Source of the DNA: Spirochaetaceae bacterium
Lineage (GTDB): Bacteria; Spirochaetota; Leptospiria; Leptospirales; Leptonemataceae
Direction: 5' to 3'
Assembly (NCBI GenBank): GCA_002730875.1
Contig: PCBI01000005.1
Location: 558,001-622,000, forward strand
DNA: 64,000 bases
The translations under genes were made by a program, and so were the position numbers. The notes below the pieces were generated by a model. It did no database searches. It worked only from the letters and a program-made list of their open reading frames with translations, and was not told where the DNA came from. Shown here piece after piece: positions 16,880-25,987 of the stretch. Numbering within the stretch: position 1 is the stretch's first letter; the number at the start of each line of letters is the position of its first letter.

Positions 16880-16990
16880 ACGGTGAATTGCACTAATCGG
16901 ATTTGGCAGGTCTTTTGATCTGTGCCCTGGTTCGGCAATCCCGCAACCCCAGGATGCACGCATCCTGAATCCAGGAAAGTTCTTAGCACA

Positions 16991-17605
16991 TCAGCGTCCT
17001 CGGACGGGCTCCGGTAGTTCCAGCTGCGCATATTTCTGAACTCCATTTCGGCGAAACCATCCACGATTGGTTTCGATTGCATAGAGCGCAGGCTCCGGCG
17101 AAACATAGATGGCTTTTCCATCATCCGGATGCATACTGAAATAATCGATTAGAAATCCCTGTTCGTCAAAGAAGGCCACATCGAGCGCAAGAGGGGTGTC
17201 CTTCATGTAGAAGCCGACCTTTTCTGACGCCGGAAAAGCAAAGAGCATTCCGTGATTTTCGGGCATGCTTTCTCTTCCCTTCAGCCCGGCGGTTCGGCTA
17301 TCCGGATCGGCGGCAATCTCTACCGTTAGCGGCTGCCCGCCAATGCGAATCTCCATGGTTGGTAGCTGGCCCGGAAGGTTTCTATCGCATCCCGCAAGTA
17401 GCATTGCCGATAGCGCCAGCGCCGAACCCAGAAAGGCTTGGGCCAACCAGGAACGCTGCAAACTCAGGGCTCGCGCGGAGCGCTGGCGAAACAGCGCAGC
17501 CCGGATGGTATGGATAGTATGGATAGTCCGGAACGTCTGGATGGTCTTAACGCACAATGGAAAAGGCCGATTTCCGATGACTCTGGTTAGTCGAAAATGC
17601 ATCAT
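16991..17605 (-). CDS. DUF192-family lipoprotein
   Basis: The 204-residue protein belongs to the DUF192 family: VEIAADPDSRTAGLKGRESMP, MLFAFPASEKVGFYMKDT, LDVAFFDEQG and VSPEPALYAIETNRGWF all match the conserved blocks. A lipobox, LSAMLLAGC, stands near residue 73, so the mature protein is probably anchored to a membrane. The N-terminus before the lipobox is unusually long (about 65 residues). It contains five tripeptide repeats of the form T-I/F-x coded by a 9-base DNA repeat, so the true start may be downstream of the proposed ATG. Function of the family is unknown. It is monocistronic and convergent with the lipoprotein gene on the plus strand. Confidence 0.82.
   Translation of the reverse strand: MMHFRLTRVIGNRPFPLCVKTIQTFRTIHTIHTIRAALFRQRSARALSLQRSWLAQAFLGSALALSAMLLAGCDRNLPGQLPTMEIRIGGQPLTVEIAADPDSRTAGLKGRESMPENHGMLFAFPASEKVGFYMKDTPLALDVAFFDEQGFLIDYFSMHPDDGKAIYVSPEPALYAIETNRGWFRRNGVQKYAQLELPEPVRGR
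17503..17547. repeat. Five tandem 9-base repeats
   Basis: Five head-to-tail units of the pattern GGATRGTNT lie at 17503-17547: two nearly identical, three diverged. They fall in the N-terminal coding part of the DUF192 lipoprotein and would encode T-I-x tripeptides on the minus strand. A 9-base unit keeps the frame when copy number changes. Confidence 0.7.
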
Positions 17606-17610
17606 CTTTG

Positions 17611-17648
17611 AAATAAGCCCCGGCGTTTAACGCTATCCATGCCGGGGC
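17611..17648 (-). terminator. Terminator-like hairpin between two minus-strand lipoprotein genes
   Basis: On the minus strand an eight-base-pair stem GCCCCGGC / GCCGGGGC is followed by TTATTT. It would end transcription of the FlgT-like gene before the DUF192 gene. The 16-base loop is large. Confidence 0.55.
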
Positions 17649-17711
17649 CGAATAATACTCTAACGAGTGTCCGAAATCAATGGTATCCCGCCGATAGGGC
17701 CGTGCGACTCA

Positions 17712-19022
17712 TCATTGAAAACGGATGGAGATCTCACCGCGCTTCGCTTCGGTTACGATCAGCTTTTTTTTGGCCACAATCTGAAATATCTTCGGGTTCT
17801 GAGCGTAATAGGCCATAGTGTCGCGCAAGGCGAAAACTCGACCCGGATAGGTTACTTCCCAGACGGTTTCATTCTGCGAAGAGCGGATTTCATTGATTCC
17901 CTTTACTGCAGTCTTGATCTGCAGATCGTCCCGGAAAATGCCCGCTTCGTCAAAGCTCAGGCCCTGGATTTTCATCAGTATAATGTTGTTCCGAGTGATG
18001 GAACCCCATCGGCTTTGAAGCCGGCTATGCACGAATTGAGCCAGTCCGGATAAACGACGATTCGGTTCGGCACCCACGGCAAATCGTTCCATGGCGGCCC
18101 GGGCCGCCGCAAGATCCGTGGTTTGCGCTCCGTTCTCCACCTTGCTGAATTCGCCCAGGACTTCGCCACGACCCCAGAGAGTAACTATGGCAACGTTTCC
18201 GGTAGCTTTGTAAGACTTGAAATGTTGTCCCAGGGTTGCAATGTTCTGGGCATTCGCCTCAATGTTTCCGATGACGAGCACATCCGCTTCCGCTTTTGCG
18301 GCCTCATCCAGCAGACGGGCGGGAACGTCGTTAGGATTGGAAGAAATCAACGCTTCGTTTAGACCGGCCGTATTGATTCGCGATACATCTACGATATTGT
18401 AGCCCTTTTGCACCAGTGCATCGCGCAAAGCGCTGGCAGCCTGAGCATTACGCGAATTAAAGCTTTCCACACGTCGGGGCTGTCCAGCCAGATTATACTC
18501 TTCCCGAATCAATACCAGGATCCGCGGATTGCCGGCCAGTTTCTGCATCAGATTGATCTGGTTGTTGATGTCCGATGCGCTAACTTCGAAGCGGAAAAAT
18601 GCGCGCAGCATTTTGATTGTATCCAGGTTATAGGTTTCCTGCTCGATCAGGCTATCGTTGCGACAGATCCCTCTGGCTTTTGTAAAGATCTCGAAACCCA
18701 GGGATTGACCATCTCCTGTTCCGCTGGATTGAGCAATTTCTTCGCCAATACATTTCTCCACAGCTTTGCGGCAGGCATCTTCTTTGGCCTTGTCCAGGGC
18801 CGAAGCCGTACTGGTGTATATGGGCGCCTCACCGTAAACGGTGATTTCTCCCCGCAGACAGGCCTCCCGAAAATCCCCGGAGAGGCCGGAATCGTCCCGG
18901 CTGGAAGAGCCGCTGCAGCTCACCACAAAAGAAGCCAACAGAATGGAAAGGGCCGCCGACAGGAAAGCCCCGAAATGGAACCTGCGCCGGGAGCCAGGTA
19001 GTTTTGAATCCATAAATGCCAT
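17712..19022 (-). CDS. FlgT/LPP20-like lipoprotein
   Basis: The 436-residue lipoprotein has a signal peptide and the lipobox-like SFVVSC near residue 36. An N-terminal domain (about 48-105; CLRGEITVYGEAPI then ALDKAKEDACRKAVEKCIG) resembles the FlgT N-terminal/LPP20 fold. A middle domain (about 165-290; PRILVLIREEYN, ALRDALVQKGYNIVDVS, ADVLVIGNIEA) resembles FlgT-M/FlgO-type proteins. FlgT stabilises flagellar basal-body structures in Vibrio; here the periplasmic or outer-membrane flagellar context is inferred from the divergent flgN-flgK-flgL operon that starts 75 bases away. The assignment is by pattern only; other Leptospirales lipoproteins with this architecture have no known role. Confidence 0.6.
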   Translation of the reverse strand: MAFMDSKLPGSRRRFHFGAFLSAALSILLASFVVSCSGSSSRDDSGLSGDFREACLRGEITVYGEAPIYTSTASALDKAKEDACRKAVEKCIGEEIAQSSGTGDGQSLGFEIFTKARGICRNDSLIEQETYNLDTIKMLRAFFRFEVSASDINNQINLMQKLAGNPRILVLIREEYNLAGQPRRVESFNSRNAQAASALRDALVQKGYNIVDVSRINTAGLNEALISSNPNDVPARLLDEAAKAEADVLVIGNIEANAQNIATLGQHFKSYKATGNVAIVTLWGRGEVLGEFSKVENGAQTTDLAAARAAMERFAVGAEPNRRLSGLAQFVHSRLQSRWGSITRNNIILMKIQGLSFDEAGIFRDDLQIKTAVKGINEIRSSQNETVWEVTYPGRVFALRDTMAYYAQNPKIFQIVAKKKLIVTEAKRGEISIRFQ

Positions 19023-19108
19023 ACTTATTAGAGGCGAAGGGCCGCTTCCGGGTCAAGTATATACATTTTTTTCTTATGCTTTGGCAACTCTTTCCGATGG
19101 GTGTAGCG
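19023..19108. promoter_or_regulatory. Divergent promoter region between FlgT-like gene and flagellar operon
   Basis: About 85 bases separate the divergent starts. A palindrome GTATATAC (19057-19064) followed by a T-tract lies in the middle and could supply -10 elements in either direction. No clear sigma-28 promoter was found. Confidence 0.35.
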
Positions 19109-19621
19109 ATGATCTTCCCGGCTCTTGAAAAAACTCTGCGAGAGCAGTCCAGGCTTCTAAAGGAAGCTCTGTCCATCGAAAAGGACAAGGGACGGGCTAT
19201 TGCGGAAGCAAACGGCAAAAAGCTCAGGGAGCTGAGCGACCGCCTGGAAACCATTGTTGCGGCAATGGAAACGGCGGAAAATGAGCGGATCTTAAGCTGT
19301 CGTCGCCTGCAGAAGCAGCGACCGGACCTATTCGATGGAAAGAGCGATCTGCGAGCCAGCGATCTGATGCATGCCCTGGATCTCCTTTCAGATCAAGGAG
19401 TGCCTGTGGAGCAGGAAAGAGATCTACTCTCCCTTCTGCTTCTGGATTTGCGCAAGCTACAAACCCTGAATCAAGAAAATCAAAATGCCCTGGAAAGGGC
19501 CAGTACCAACCTGAATTCCGTTCTGGAACATGCTTCCGGAAAGGATAAGATGTACAGTCCCGCAGGCTCCGATAAAAAGAAATCGGACAGCCCTTCACTC
19601 ATTCTAAACGCCACTGTATGA
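19109..19621 (+). CDS. flgN: FlgN-like flagellar export chaperone
   Basis: The 170-residue protein is almost entirely helical and charged (ALEKTLREQSRLLKEAL, LRELSDRLETIVAAMETAEN, LLLLDLRKLQTLNQENQNAL), the pattern of FlgN. FlgN is the cytoplasmic chaperone that delivers the hook-junction proteins FlgK and FlgL to the export gate. Position just before flgK and flgL on the same strand supports this. The ATG at 19109 is chosen because the helical domain begins there; ATG 19097 in the same frame is an alternative. The disordered C-terminus and a terminator follow, so flgK is probably transcribed separately. Confidence 0.68.
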   Translation: MIFPALEKTLREQSRLLKEALSIEKDKGRAIAEANGKKLRELSDRLETIVAAMETAENERILSCRRLQKQRPDLFDGKSDLRASDLMHALDLLSDQGVPVEQERDLLSLLLLDLRKLQTLNQENQNALERASTNLNSVLEHASGKDKMYSPAGSDKKKSDSPSLILNATV

Positions 19622-19641
19622 TTTACCTCATACGGTAACTT

Positions 19642-19678
19642 CGCTTCACCGGACAAAACCGGCGGGCGTTTCTTTTTT
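19642..19678 (+). terminator. Terminator after flgN
   Basis: A hairpin built on ACCGG / CCGG with a flanking G-T-rich stem (CGCTT / GGGCG) is followed by TTTCTTTTTT. Confidence 0.65.
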
Positions 19679-20116
19679 CAATTCCTGTATTCACATTCGC
19701 CACCGCAAAGCCCGGCAGCTTCCTGGCTGGTATTTGCGCCGACGCCGTTGATCCTCTTGCCTCCTTTCGAACTATTCGGCATTCGCTCCTGCGGCGCTCA
19801 TTGCCCTTCTGCCTCCCATCGAGCTCTCCGCTCCATCGACTTTTGTCCCATAGCGGTAGCCTGGCTACGCCGGTACCAACACTGCCGACTCCGACTCATT
19901 ATGTCGCTTCTAGATGAGCCAGGCACTCTCTAGCAAGGCCCGGTGCGGTTTCGTTCGCAGAAGTTGATTCGCGTTACAGGCCGACCCTCTAACTTCACCC
20001 AAGCTCTGCAGCGCCCTCCTCAAGTGAATTGGCGCTTTCTAAGCCCGAAAGCCAGCGGAATCCGGTTTTTTCTCATCCTTTTGCAATAGCTACCGAGAAG
20101 ATAAAAGGAGGCTTCT
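19679..20116. other. 440-base pyrimidine-rich leader region before flgK
   Basis: No gene is supported; the one open frame (19748-19933) lacks a ribosome site and looks random. The strand is strikingly pyrimidine-rich. A six-base-pair hairpin (GCTTTC / GAAAGC, 20034-20052) followed 15 bases later by a run of six T stands 50 bases before the flgK start, so a leader attenuator is possible. AAGGAGG lies just upstream of the flgK ATG. Confidence 0.4.
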
Positions 20117-22054
20117 ATGAGCTCAACATTTGGCGGTTTTGAAATAGCGAAGCGTGGACTCAATGTTCACCAGACAGCCATTCAAACAACCGGTCATAAC
20201 ATTGCGAACGCGGACAACGAAAACTATTCCAGACAAAGAGTTAATCTGGAAAGCATGGATCCGTTGTATGCGCCGGCGCTCAATCGCGCCAATGTGAAAG
20301 GACAGCAGGGTCAGGGTGTCCAAATCGCTTCCATCGAGCGAATTCGCAATACATTCTATGATGATCAAATCGCAGACGCAAACAATGTAAAAAACTACTG
20401 GGGCGCCTCCTCCGATTATCTGCAACAGATTGAGCGAATCTTTAACGAGCCTTCCGACAACTCACTCCGAACCCTGGGCGATAAGTTCTGGCAGAGCTGG
20501 CAGGAACTCTCCACGTATCCTTCCGATCGGGCTCACCGGGAAGTGGTGCTGGAAAGGGGAAATGCGCTTACCACCCGGATGTCAGATATTTACAACAAGC
20601 TCACAGATCTGCGTCACCGAGCGAACCGGGAGGTGATCGCTGACGTTCGCACCATCAACTCATTGGCATCCGATATTCGAGACCTAAACGAAAGAATCCT
20701 AAAACTCCAGGCTCTGGGCGATCAGCCCAACGACCTGATGGACCGCCGGGATGCGGCCATAGAAAAGCTTTCGGGAATCGCCAATATACGCATTGGGCGC
20801 GGCGATAAAGACGAAATGATCGTATTCATAGGCGAGCAGGCGCTGGTACAGGGCGAGATTCAGCGAAAGCTAAAGACCGAGCCGGACGCTACCAATGACG
20901 GTATGGCAAAGATCCTCTGGGAGCATAATGACAAAGAGCTGATTTTGAGCGGAGGCCATTTGTTTGGCCTGATGCAGATGCGCGATGACGCCATTGTTGA
21001 AAGAATCAACAATGTGGATGAGTTCGCTCTGAACATTGCGGACGTGGTCAATGAAATCCACAAGGATGGATTTGGGCTCAACGGCGAGACGAACAAGAAC
21101 TTCTTCGACGTTCGGAACCTCAGCGGTAACTCAAGGGGTATCTATGATCTGGGACCCCAGGCCGCTAACTATGATCTCAACCAGGATGGGACCGCAGAAG
21201 TAACGGCCATCTTTCGAGTGTCGGGCTCCAACACCGTGGATCCGTCCAAGCCTGTGGGCGTGGACGGAACCATGACGTTCTACAAGAACGATGGAAATAG
21301 TACGCCGGTATTGGTAGACTATTCAGCAGACGACACGTTAAATTCCATCATCAAGCGAATCAATGACCAGGATGCCGGCGTGGTGGCCTATATGACCCAC
21401 GACAACCAGTTGGCCTTGAAAGGTACCACAGCGGAGGATGATCGCCGCACGAATTTCATGATTCGTCACCTGGAAGACTCCGGAGAACTTCTGGCAGGCT
21501 ATACAGGCATCCTGAACGCTTCCGGGCCGCAGGGCGCCTTCGATTTCCGCCGAATCGACGAAATATCCAAATTGCGCGCTCCTTTGCAGGATATTACACT
21601 TACCCCTATATACCACCCCTCCGCCTATGTGAAGGTCTCCGAAGAGATCCTCAGAGATCCCGCTTCCCTGGCGGCGGCTCGGGGCAAAGACGTGGGCGGC
21701 ACCGGCGACTATAATCAGTCCAACGGTTCCGCAGATGGTAGCAATGCCCTTCTGATCGCCGAATCCCTTAAACAGGGAAAGAATATGATCGGTCATTCGG
21801 ACAATGCAGAAGAGTTCTACAACGCTGTGATTTCCAAACTGGGAACGGAAAGCCGCACCGCCGAAGACGCCATTCAGCGGCATGAAGACAATCTGCTTTC
21901 GCTCAAGAATCTGCGTCAAAGTGTTATGGGAGTAAGTCTGGATGAGGAAATGTCCAATATGGTGCAATTCCAGCATTCCTATAACGCCGCAGCAAAAATA
22001 CTGAACAGCATGGATCAGATGCTGGATGTGATAATCAATCGCCTGGGAGCTTGA
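20117..22054 (+). CDS. flgK: Flagellar hook-associated protein 1 (FlgK)
   Basis: The 645-residue protein begins with the flagellar rod/hook N-terminal motif: FEIAKRGLNVHQTAIQTTGHNI followed after a few residues by NYSRQRV. It ends with the matching C-terminal helix (SLDEEMSNMVQFQHSYNAAA, then ILNSMDQMLDVIINRLG). FlgK forms the first hook-filament junction ring; in spirochaetes this lies in the periplasm. Length is in the usual range for spirochaete FlgK. A strong AAGGAGG lies five bases before the ATG. flgL follows after a 120-base gap with a hairpin. Confidence 0.95.
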   Translation: MSSTFGGFEIAKRGLNVHQTAIQTTGHNIANADNENYSRQRVNLESMDPLYAPALNRANVKGQQGQGVQIASIERIRNTFYDDQIADANNVKNYWGASSDYLQQIERIFNEPSDNSLRTLGDKFWQSWQELSTYPSDRAHREVVLERGNALTTRMSDIYNKLTDLRHRANREVIADVRTINSLASDIRDLNERILKLQALGDQPNDLMDRRDAAIEKLSGIANIRIGRGDKDEMIVFIGEQALVQGEIQRKLKTEPDATNDGMAKILWEHNDKELILSGGHLFGLMQMRDDAIVERINNVDEFALNIADVVNEIHKDGFGLNGETNKNFFDVRNLSGNSRGIYDLGPQAANYDLNQDGTAEVTAIFRVSGSNTVDPSKPVGVDGTMTFYKNDGNSTPVLVDYSADDTLNSIIKRINDQDAGVVAYMTHDNQLALKGTTAEDDRRTNFMIRHLEDSGELLAGYTGILNASGPQGAFDFRRIDEISKLRAPLQDITLTPIYHPSAYVKVSEEILRDPASLAAARGKDVGGTGDYNQSNGSADGSNALLIAESLKQGKNMIGHSDNAEEFYNAVISKLGTESRTAEDAIQRHEDNLLSLKNLRQSVMGVSLDEEMSNMVQFQHSYNAAAKILNSMDQMLDVIINRLGA

Positions 22055-22110
22055 TTGGTAAACGAATAACATAGAAGGAGCTGCCCTCAGCTTTCCAATG
22101 AAGCCAGGAA

Positions 22111-22127
22111 AGGCCCCGAAAGGGCCT
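22111..22127 (+). other. Hairpin between flgK and flgL
   Basis: A six-base-pair stem (AGGCCC / GGGCCT) with a five-base loop lies in the 120-base gap. No T-run follows, so it is more likely an mRNA stability or processing element than a terminator. Confidence 0.4.
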
Positions 22128-22177
22128 CAAACAGGAAGCAATGGAGGCAGCTGGAAACCGGGAATGGAGATAAGACA

Positions 22178-23446
22178 ATGATGCGAACTACAGGAATCAT
22201 GCAGAACAACTCCCTTGTTCGAAATCTGGAAAGACACAAGTACGAAATGGACAAGGTGCAAAATCAACTGGCCACCGGTCAGCGGATCAGCCGGCCCGGA
22301 GACGATCCGTCTGCGGCAACGAATCAAATGTACTATCGGAGCCGCGTAAACGAGCTGGATCAATTCGCGCAGAATATTGAAGCCGGAAAGTCACGCTTAA
22401 ACCATATGGACGGCGAACTCAGTCGAGTCACCGAAATCATTCACAGGGTACGTCAGCTGGCCGTGCAGGCATCTAACGGAATCTACCAGGGCGATAGCGG
22501 ATTTGAACTGAAAAATGCCATCGCAAAAGAGATTGATCAGCACCTTCGGGCGCTCATCGACATTGGCAATGGACGGGATGCCACGGGCCGGCCGCTTTTC
22601 GGAGGTCATGAAGTTGACCGCCCTCCTTTCGAACCGATCTTGAGTTCCATTCGCGGACTGCAGGGAATTCAGCTGGAGAATCAGATCGTGGGCGTGGAGT
22701 ACCGGGGCGATAACGGGAAGCGACTCACCGAGGTAGAGCGTAGTCAGTACATCGATGTGAATCTTCCCGGAAACCAGGCGTTCTGGGGAACGAATATGAC
22801 CGTAACCGGAGCGGTGGACAACTCGGGATACATTAGCACCACCGATCAGTCCTTCAAGATCGACGGCGTGGAGATTCGCGTGGCCGCTGGCGACACCATC
22901 GACGATATCATCGATAAGATCAACCAGTCAGGGATTGAAGTTAAGGCCTCCAAGATCGGCCAGGACTATGTAAGCCTGAGCACCACGGAGCCGCATCAGA
23001 TCTGGTTAGAGGATATGGAAGGCAGTACAGTGCTCAGAGATATCGGGCTCATCAGTTCCGATAAATCCGAACCGCCCAACAACTTTGCCGAAACGGCACG
23101 AATCAGCGGACAATCCGTTTTCGACGTTCTAATCAAGTTCAGAGACGATTTGATTGCCGGCGATCAGCTGGAGATTTCGGGCCGCGATCTGGGAAACCTG
23201 GACTCGGCGTTGGAGAATGTGCTTCGGTTCCGGGCCGAAGTAGGCGCCAAGCAGAATCGTATGGAAGAACACACCAAAAGGGTGGCCTGGGATAAGACCT
23301 ACATGACCGAGCTGCTGGCCGAGTCGGAAGGGATTGACGTGGCGGAATCCATCATGAATTTGAAATGGTTGGAATCCGTGCATCAGTACGCTCTGAACGT
23401 GGGCGCCCGCGTAATCAAGCCCACCCTGGTAGATTTCATCCGATAA
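22178..23446 (+). CDS. flgL: Flagellar hook-associated protein 3 (FlgL)
   Basis: The 422-residue protein has the flagellin-type N-terminal helix (KYEMDKVQNQLATGQRISRP, then GDDPSAATNQ) and the C-terminal helix (RFRAEVGAKQNRMEEH, later LAESEGIDVAESIMNLKWLE). These are the signatures of FlgL, the second hook-filament junction protein. GGAG lies nine bases before the ATG. The fliW gene starts four bases after the stop, so flgL, fliW and csrA are probably one operon. Confidence 0.94.
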   Translation: MMRTTGIMQNNSLVRNLERHKYEMDKVQNQLATGQRISRPGDDPSAATNQMYYRSRVNELDQFAQNIEAGKSRLNHMDGELSRVTEIIHRVRQLAVQASNGIYQGDSGFELKNAIAKEIDQHLRALIDIGNGRDATGRPLFGGHEVDRPPFEPILSSIRGLQGIQLENQIVGVEYRGDNGKRLTEVERSQYIDVNLPGNQAFWGTNMTVTGAVDNSGYISTTDQSFKIDGVEIRVAAGDTIDDIIDKINQSGIEVKASKIGQDYVSLSTTEPHQIWLEDMEGSTVLRDIGLISSDKSEPPNNFAETARISGQSVFDVLIKFRDDLIAGDQLEISGRDLGNLDSALENVLRFRAEVGAKQNRMEEHTKRVAWDKTYMTELLAESEGIDVAESIMNLKWLESVHQYALNVGARVIKPTLVDFIR

Positions 23447-23450
23447 CTAT

Positions 23451-23888
23451 ATGCCCCAATTAGAAACGAAACCATTTGGATCGATTGAGGTGGAGGAGAG
23501 TAGCCTTCTGGACTTTCCGGAAGGTATTCTGGGATTTGGGGACTATCACAAATTTGCCATCCTGGAAGAAAAAGAAGGTCCGTTTCACTGGCTACAGAGC
23601 GCCGACGAACCGGGCCTGGCATTCATAATCCTCAAGCCGGAACTCATTCTAAAGGACTACGAGCCTTCGGTGCTGACCATGGAATTGCAAAGTCTCCAGG
23701 TGCAAAGCATCCAGGAATGTGAAACCTATCTGATCGTCACTATTCCCGGCGAGCAACCAGAGAAAATGACGGCCAATCTACAGGGACCTATCCTGGTGAA
23801 TCGGAAAACCAGGGTGGCCCGACAGGTAATCTCCATGAACGAGAATCATCTTGTGCGGGTTCCCATCTTGGAGCTTCTGGAGGCCTGA
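23451..23888 (+). CDS. fliW: Flagellar assembly factor FliW
   Basis: The 145-residue protein matches FliW along its length: [59 protein letters not shown]. FliW binds flagellin and, when free, binds and inactivates the RNA-binding repressor CsrA, coupling flagellin synthesis to export. The csrA gene begins one base after its stop codon. Confidence 0.95.
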   Translation: MPQLETKPFGSIEVEESSLLDFPEGILGFGDYHKFAILEEKEGPFHWLQSADEPGLAFIILKPELILKDYEPSVLTMELQSLQVQSIQECETYLIVTIPGEQPEKMTANLQGPILVNRKTRVARQVISMNENHLVRVPILELLEA

Positions 23889-23889
23889 T

Positions 23890-24159
23890 TTGCTCGTACT
23901 AGCCAGGAAAATCAACGAATCCATAATGATAGGCGACGATATCGAGATCGTCGTTGTGGATATCAAGGGCGATCAGGTAAAGCTGGGCATCCGTGCTCCA
24001 AAGAATGTAGCCATCCATCGCACGGAGATCTATACAGAGATTCAGGAGCAGAATAAAGAGGCGGCCCAATCCGTTACTCCGGATAAGCTCCGCGATCTTC
24101 AGAAACTCCTGGGCAAAGAAAAGAAAACCGAAGAAAAGCCGGAATCGAAGGATTCGTGA
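23890..24159 (+). CDS. csrA: Carbon storage regulator CsrA
   Basis: The 89-residue protein is a full CsrA core, [20 protein letters not shown] then [19 protein letters not shown], with a charged C-terminal tail of about 35 residues. CsrA dimers bind GGA motifs in mRNA leaders and block translation. The start codon is TTG at 23890, one base after the fliW stop; the fold requires it because CsrA begins at the conserved (M)LVLARK. The ribosome-site region inside fliW contains two GGA motifs (GGAGCTTCTGGAGG), so CsrA may repress its own translation. Coupling to fliW gives fixed amounts of repressor and antagonist. Confidence 0.95.
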   Translation: MLVLARKINESIMIGDDIEIVVVDIKGDQVKLGIRAPKNVAIHRTEIYTEIQEQNKEAAQSVTPDKLRDLQKLLGKEKKTEEKPESKDS

Positions 24160-24527
24160 AACCGTTTGGTCTGTCTCTCTGCATTGTTCTGGCGCTAGCC
24201 CCTGGCACATTTCGACCCGGTTCTGCGGCCCCTTACCCTCCTGGACTGAGCGAGTTTGATCTGCGAATCACAAACCGGAGATTTGTTTCTCACATAGTGT
24301 TCGAAGTAATCGAAAGTCGAAATGCCATTACCCTGATTCTCAGTCATGGTCCTAATTATAATGCTTACAAGGCTGTACCGCACTCCGTCCACTTTTTCTG
24401 TGGCTCCGGCACACAATGCTTGCAGCTATCGCGACGAATTGACAGACATCTAAGGAGCGGCTATAATCTGGGAATTAATCTGCAAGGTTCCCGAATTCGC
24501 CGACTGGAGTTTTTAAGACCCGAATGA
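24156..24527 (+). CDS. Small exported protein coupled to csrA
   Basis: The 123-residue protein starts at GTG overlapping the csrA stop (GTGA). It has a signal peptide ([18 protein letters not shown]) and then a compact domain with two Cys ([12 protein letters not shown]) that could form a disulphide. I recognise no family. It in turn overlaps the phosphatase gene by ATGA. Tight coupling to fliW-csrA on one side and to a signalling phosphatase on the other suggests a role in motility or envelope signalling, but no function can be assigned. Confidence 0.65.
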   Translation: MKPFGLSLCIVLALAPGTFRPGSAAPYPPGLSEFDLRITNRRFVSHIVFEVIESRNAITLILSHGPNYNAYKAVPHSVHFFCGSGTQCLQLSRRIDRHLRSGYNLGINLQGSRIRRLEFLRPE

Positions 24528-25852
24528 GTTCCGCCACGACTACAGATCAGATTTCGAGTACATTGAGATACCTTGTTCGGCCTGTGCCGGTACAGTACGA
24601 ACCGCTCTTTCGAAGATTCGAAAAGAGCCTGGAAAGACTGGTGGCCCTGGTTTCCGGACCTTTACTCGCTGCTGGAATTCTTTATTCAGGACTGCATAAC
24701 CAGAAGCCGATCGCCTGGGTGTTGGGGTGGTCCCTGGCCGTTCTTCTGCCCTGTGTGGCTCTGTATATGATTCGCGTCGCCCATCGGCACCAGTCCTACT
24801 ACTACAATACCGGCAATGCACTCATCCTGATAGCGCTTCTGGCGGCCTATCATTTCCTGGGCTTCCAGGGCAGTTCCATAAGCATTCCTTTTCTAATGAT
24901 CTGCTGGATCCTTCTGATGCAGATTCCACGCCCAGGCCGATTCAAAGCGCTTACAGTCGCTTTGCTCATTGTTCTGATTTCGATTTATGAGCTGGTTTAT
25001 TATCAGCCATTGTTCAACGCCGACCAATCCTCGCTGTTGCTTTTTCTTTCCGGTGCAGTGCTGCTTCTGCATGTTTTCGTTAACTATTTGATCCTCAGAT
25101 TCGTGGAGCTCGAACAACATCGAATTCGGGAAGGAAATGAACTGGACCTGGCCAGGCGAGTGCACGAAAGCCTCTTTCCGTCCTTCTCAGGAAATGAACG
25201 GATAAAGATATACAAGTTTCACTTACCGGAAAACCAAATAGGTGGCGACTTCTATGACCTGGTTTTCATGCGGGAAGGGAACCTGGGCATCTTCTTGAGC
25301 GACATTAGCGGTCACGGAATTTCCAGCGCGATGATGTCCACAGCAATGAAGGTTGTGCTCAATCGTATTCCCTATAGAAACCGGCTTTCTCCGTCAGCGC
25401 TTCTGACAGCGCTGGACAAAACCATGGCCGAGTCCTACGAGAGCCATCATGCTACCGGAGTGTATATTTACTTCGATTTCCTGAGCTCCAGGGTGTTGCT
25501 GGCCAATGCAGGACATCCACCCGTTTTGTTGGGTCGCCGTGGTCATGCCTTCAAGGAAATCGAAACCTCGGGCAGCCTGATGGGTATGGGCATTCGCGAG
25601 CCCACAGCCGAGGAGGTAGAAGCAAAGATGGAAAAAGGGGATCGCTATCTGTTGTACACAGACGGCCTTCTGGAATACGAGACCGTGAATGGTACCATCA
25701 CCTTCGTTGAGGATCTGGAAGCAATGCTGGGTCCCATGCACCACCTGGACTCCGAGTCTTTGCTACAGAAACTGATCCAACAAATCCGAGCTCTGCCCGA
25801 TTTCCTGCGATTTCGCGATGATGTACTGGTACTGATTGCAGAAGTGCAGTAG
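24524..25852 (+). CDS. SpoIIE/PP2C-type serine phosphatase with membrane domain
   Basis: The 442-residue protein has about six membrane helices in residues 35-205, then a SpoIIE-type phosphatase domain (about 215-440). Metal-binding motifs are present: QIGGDFYD, LSDISGHGISSAMM, NAGHPPVLLG, YTDGLLE and FRDDVLVLI. Such enzymes dephosphorylate serine on anti-anti-sigma (STAS) proteins and so control sigma factors or other targets. It overlaps the previous gene by ATGA, which ties it to the flagellar fliW-csrA operon. No anti-sigma or STAS partner is seen in the window. Confidence 0.9.
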   Translation: MSSATTTDQISSTLRYLVRPVPVQYEPLFRRFEKSLERLVALVSGPLLAAGILYSGLHNQKPIAWVLGWSLAVLLPCVALYMIRVAHRHQSYYYNTGNALILIALLAAYHFLGFQGSSISIPFLMICWILLMQIPRPGRFKALTVALLIVLISIYELVYYQPLFNADQSSLLLFLSGAVLLLHVFVNYLILRFVELEQHRIREGNELDLARRVHESLFPSFSGNERIKIYKFHLPENQIGGDFYDLVFMREGNLGIFLSDISGHGISSAMMSTAMKVVLNRIPYRNRLSPSALLTALDKTMAESYESHHATGVYIYFDFLSSRVLLANAGHPPVLLGRRGHAFKEIETSGSLMGMGIREPTAEEVEAKMEKGDRYLLYTDGLLEYETVNGTITFVEDLEAMLGPMHHLDSESLLQKLIQQIRALPDFLRFRDDVLVLIAEVQ

Positions 25853-25987
25853 AACCCGCCCGGCTGGGCCGTCCGTCCTCTAGCCTCTGACCTCAATGGT
25901 CAGAACCTCAATAGCCGGGGAGGATGCGCTTCCCTCCGAAAAGACTCCAGAAGCTCCCTGGATGCGATGCTTCCAGGCCCTGCCTGA

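Noticed and set aside
18408..19001. 197-codon plus-strand frame over the FlgT-like gene
   Set aside because: Shadow of the lipoprotein gene, with no ribosome site.
19748..19933. Open frame in the flgK leader
   Set aside because: No ribosome site, Arg/Ser/Cys-rich random composition.
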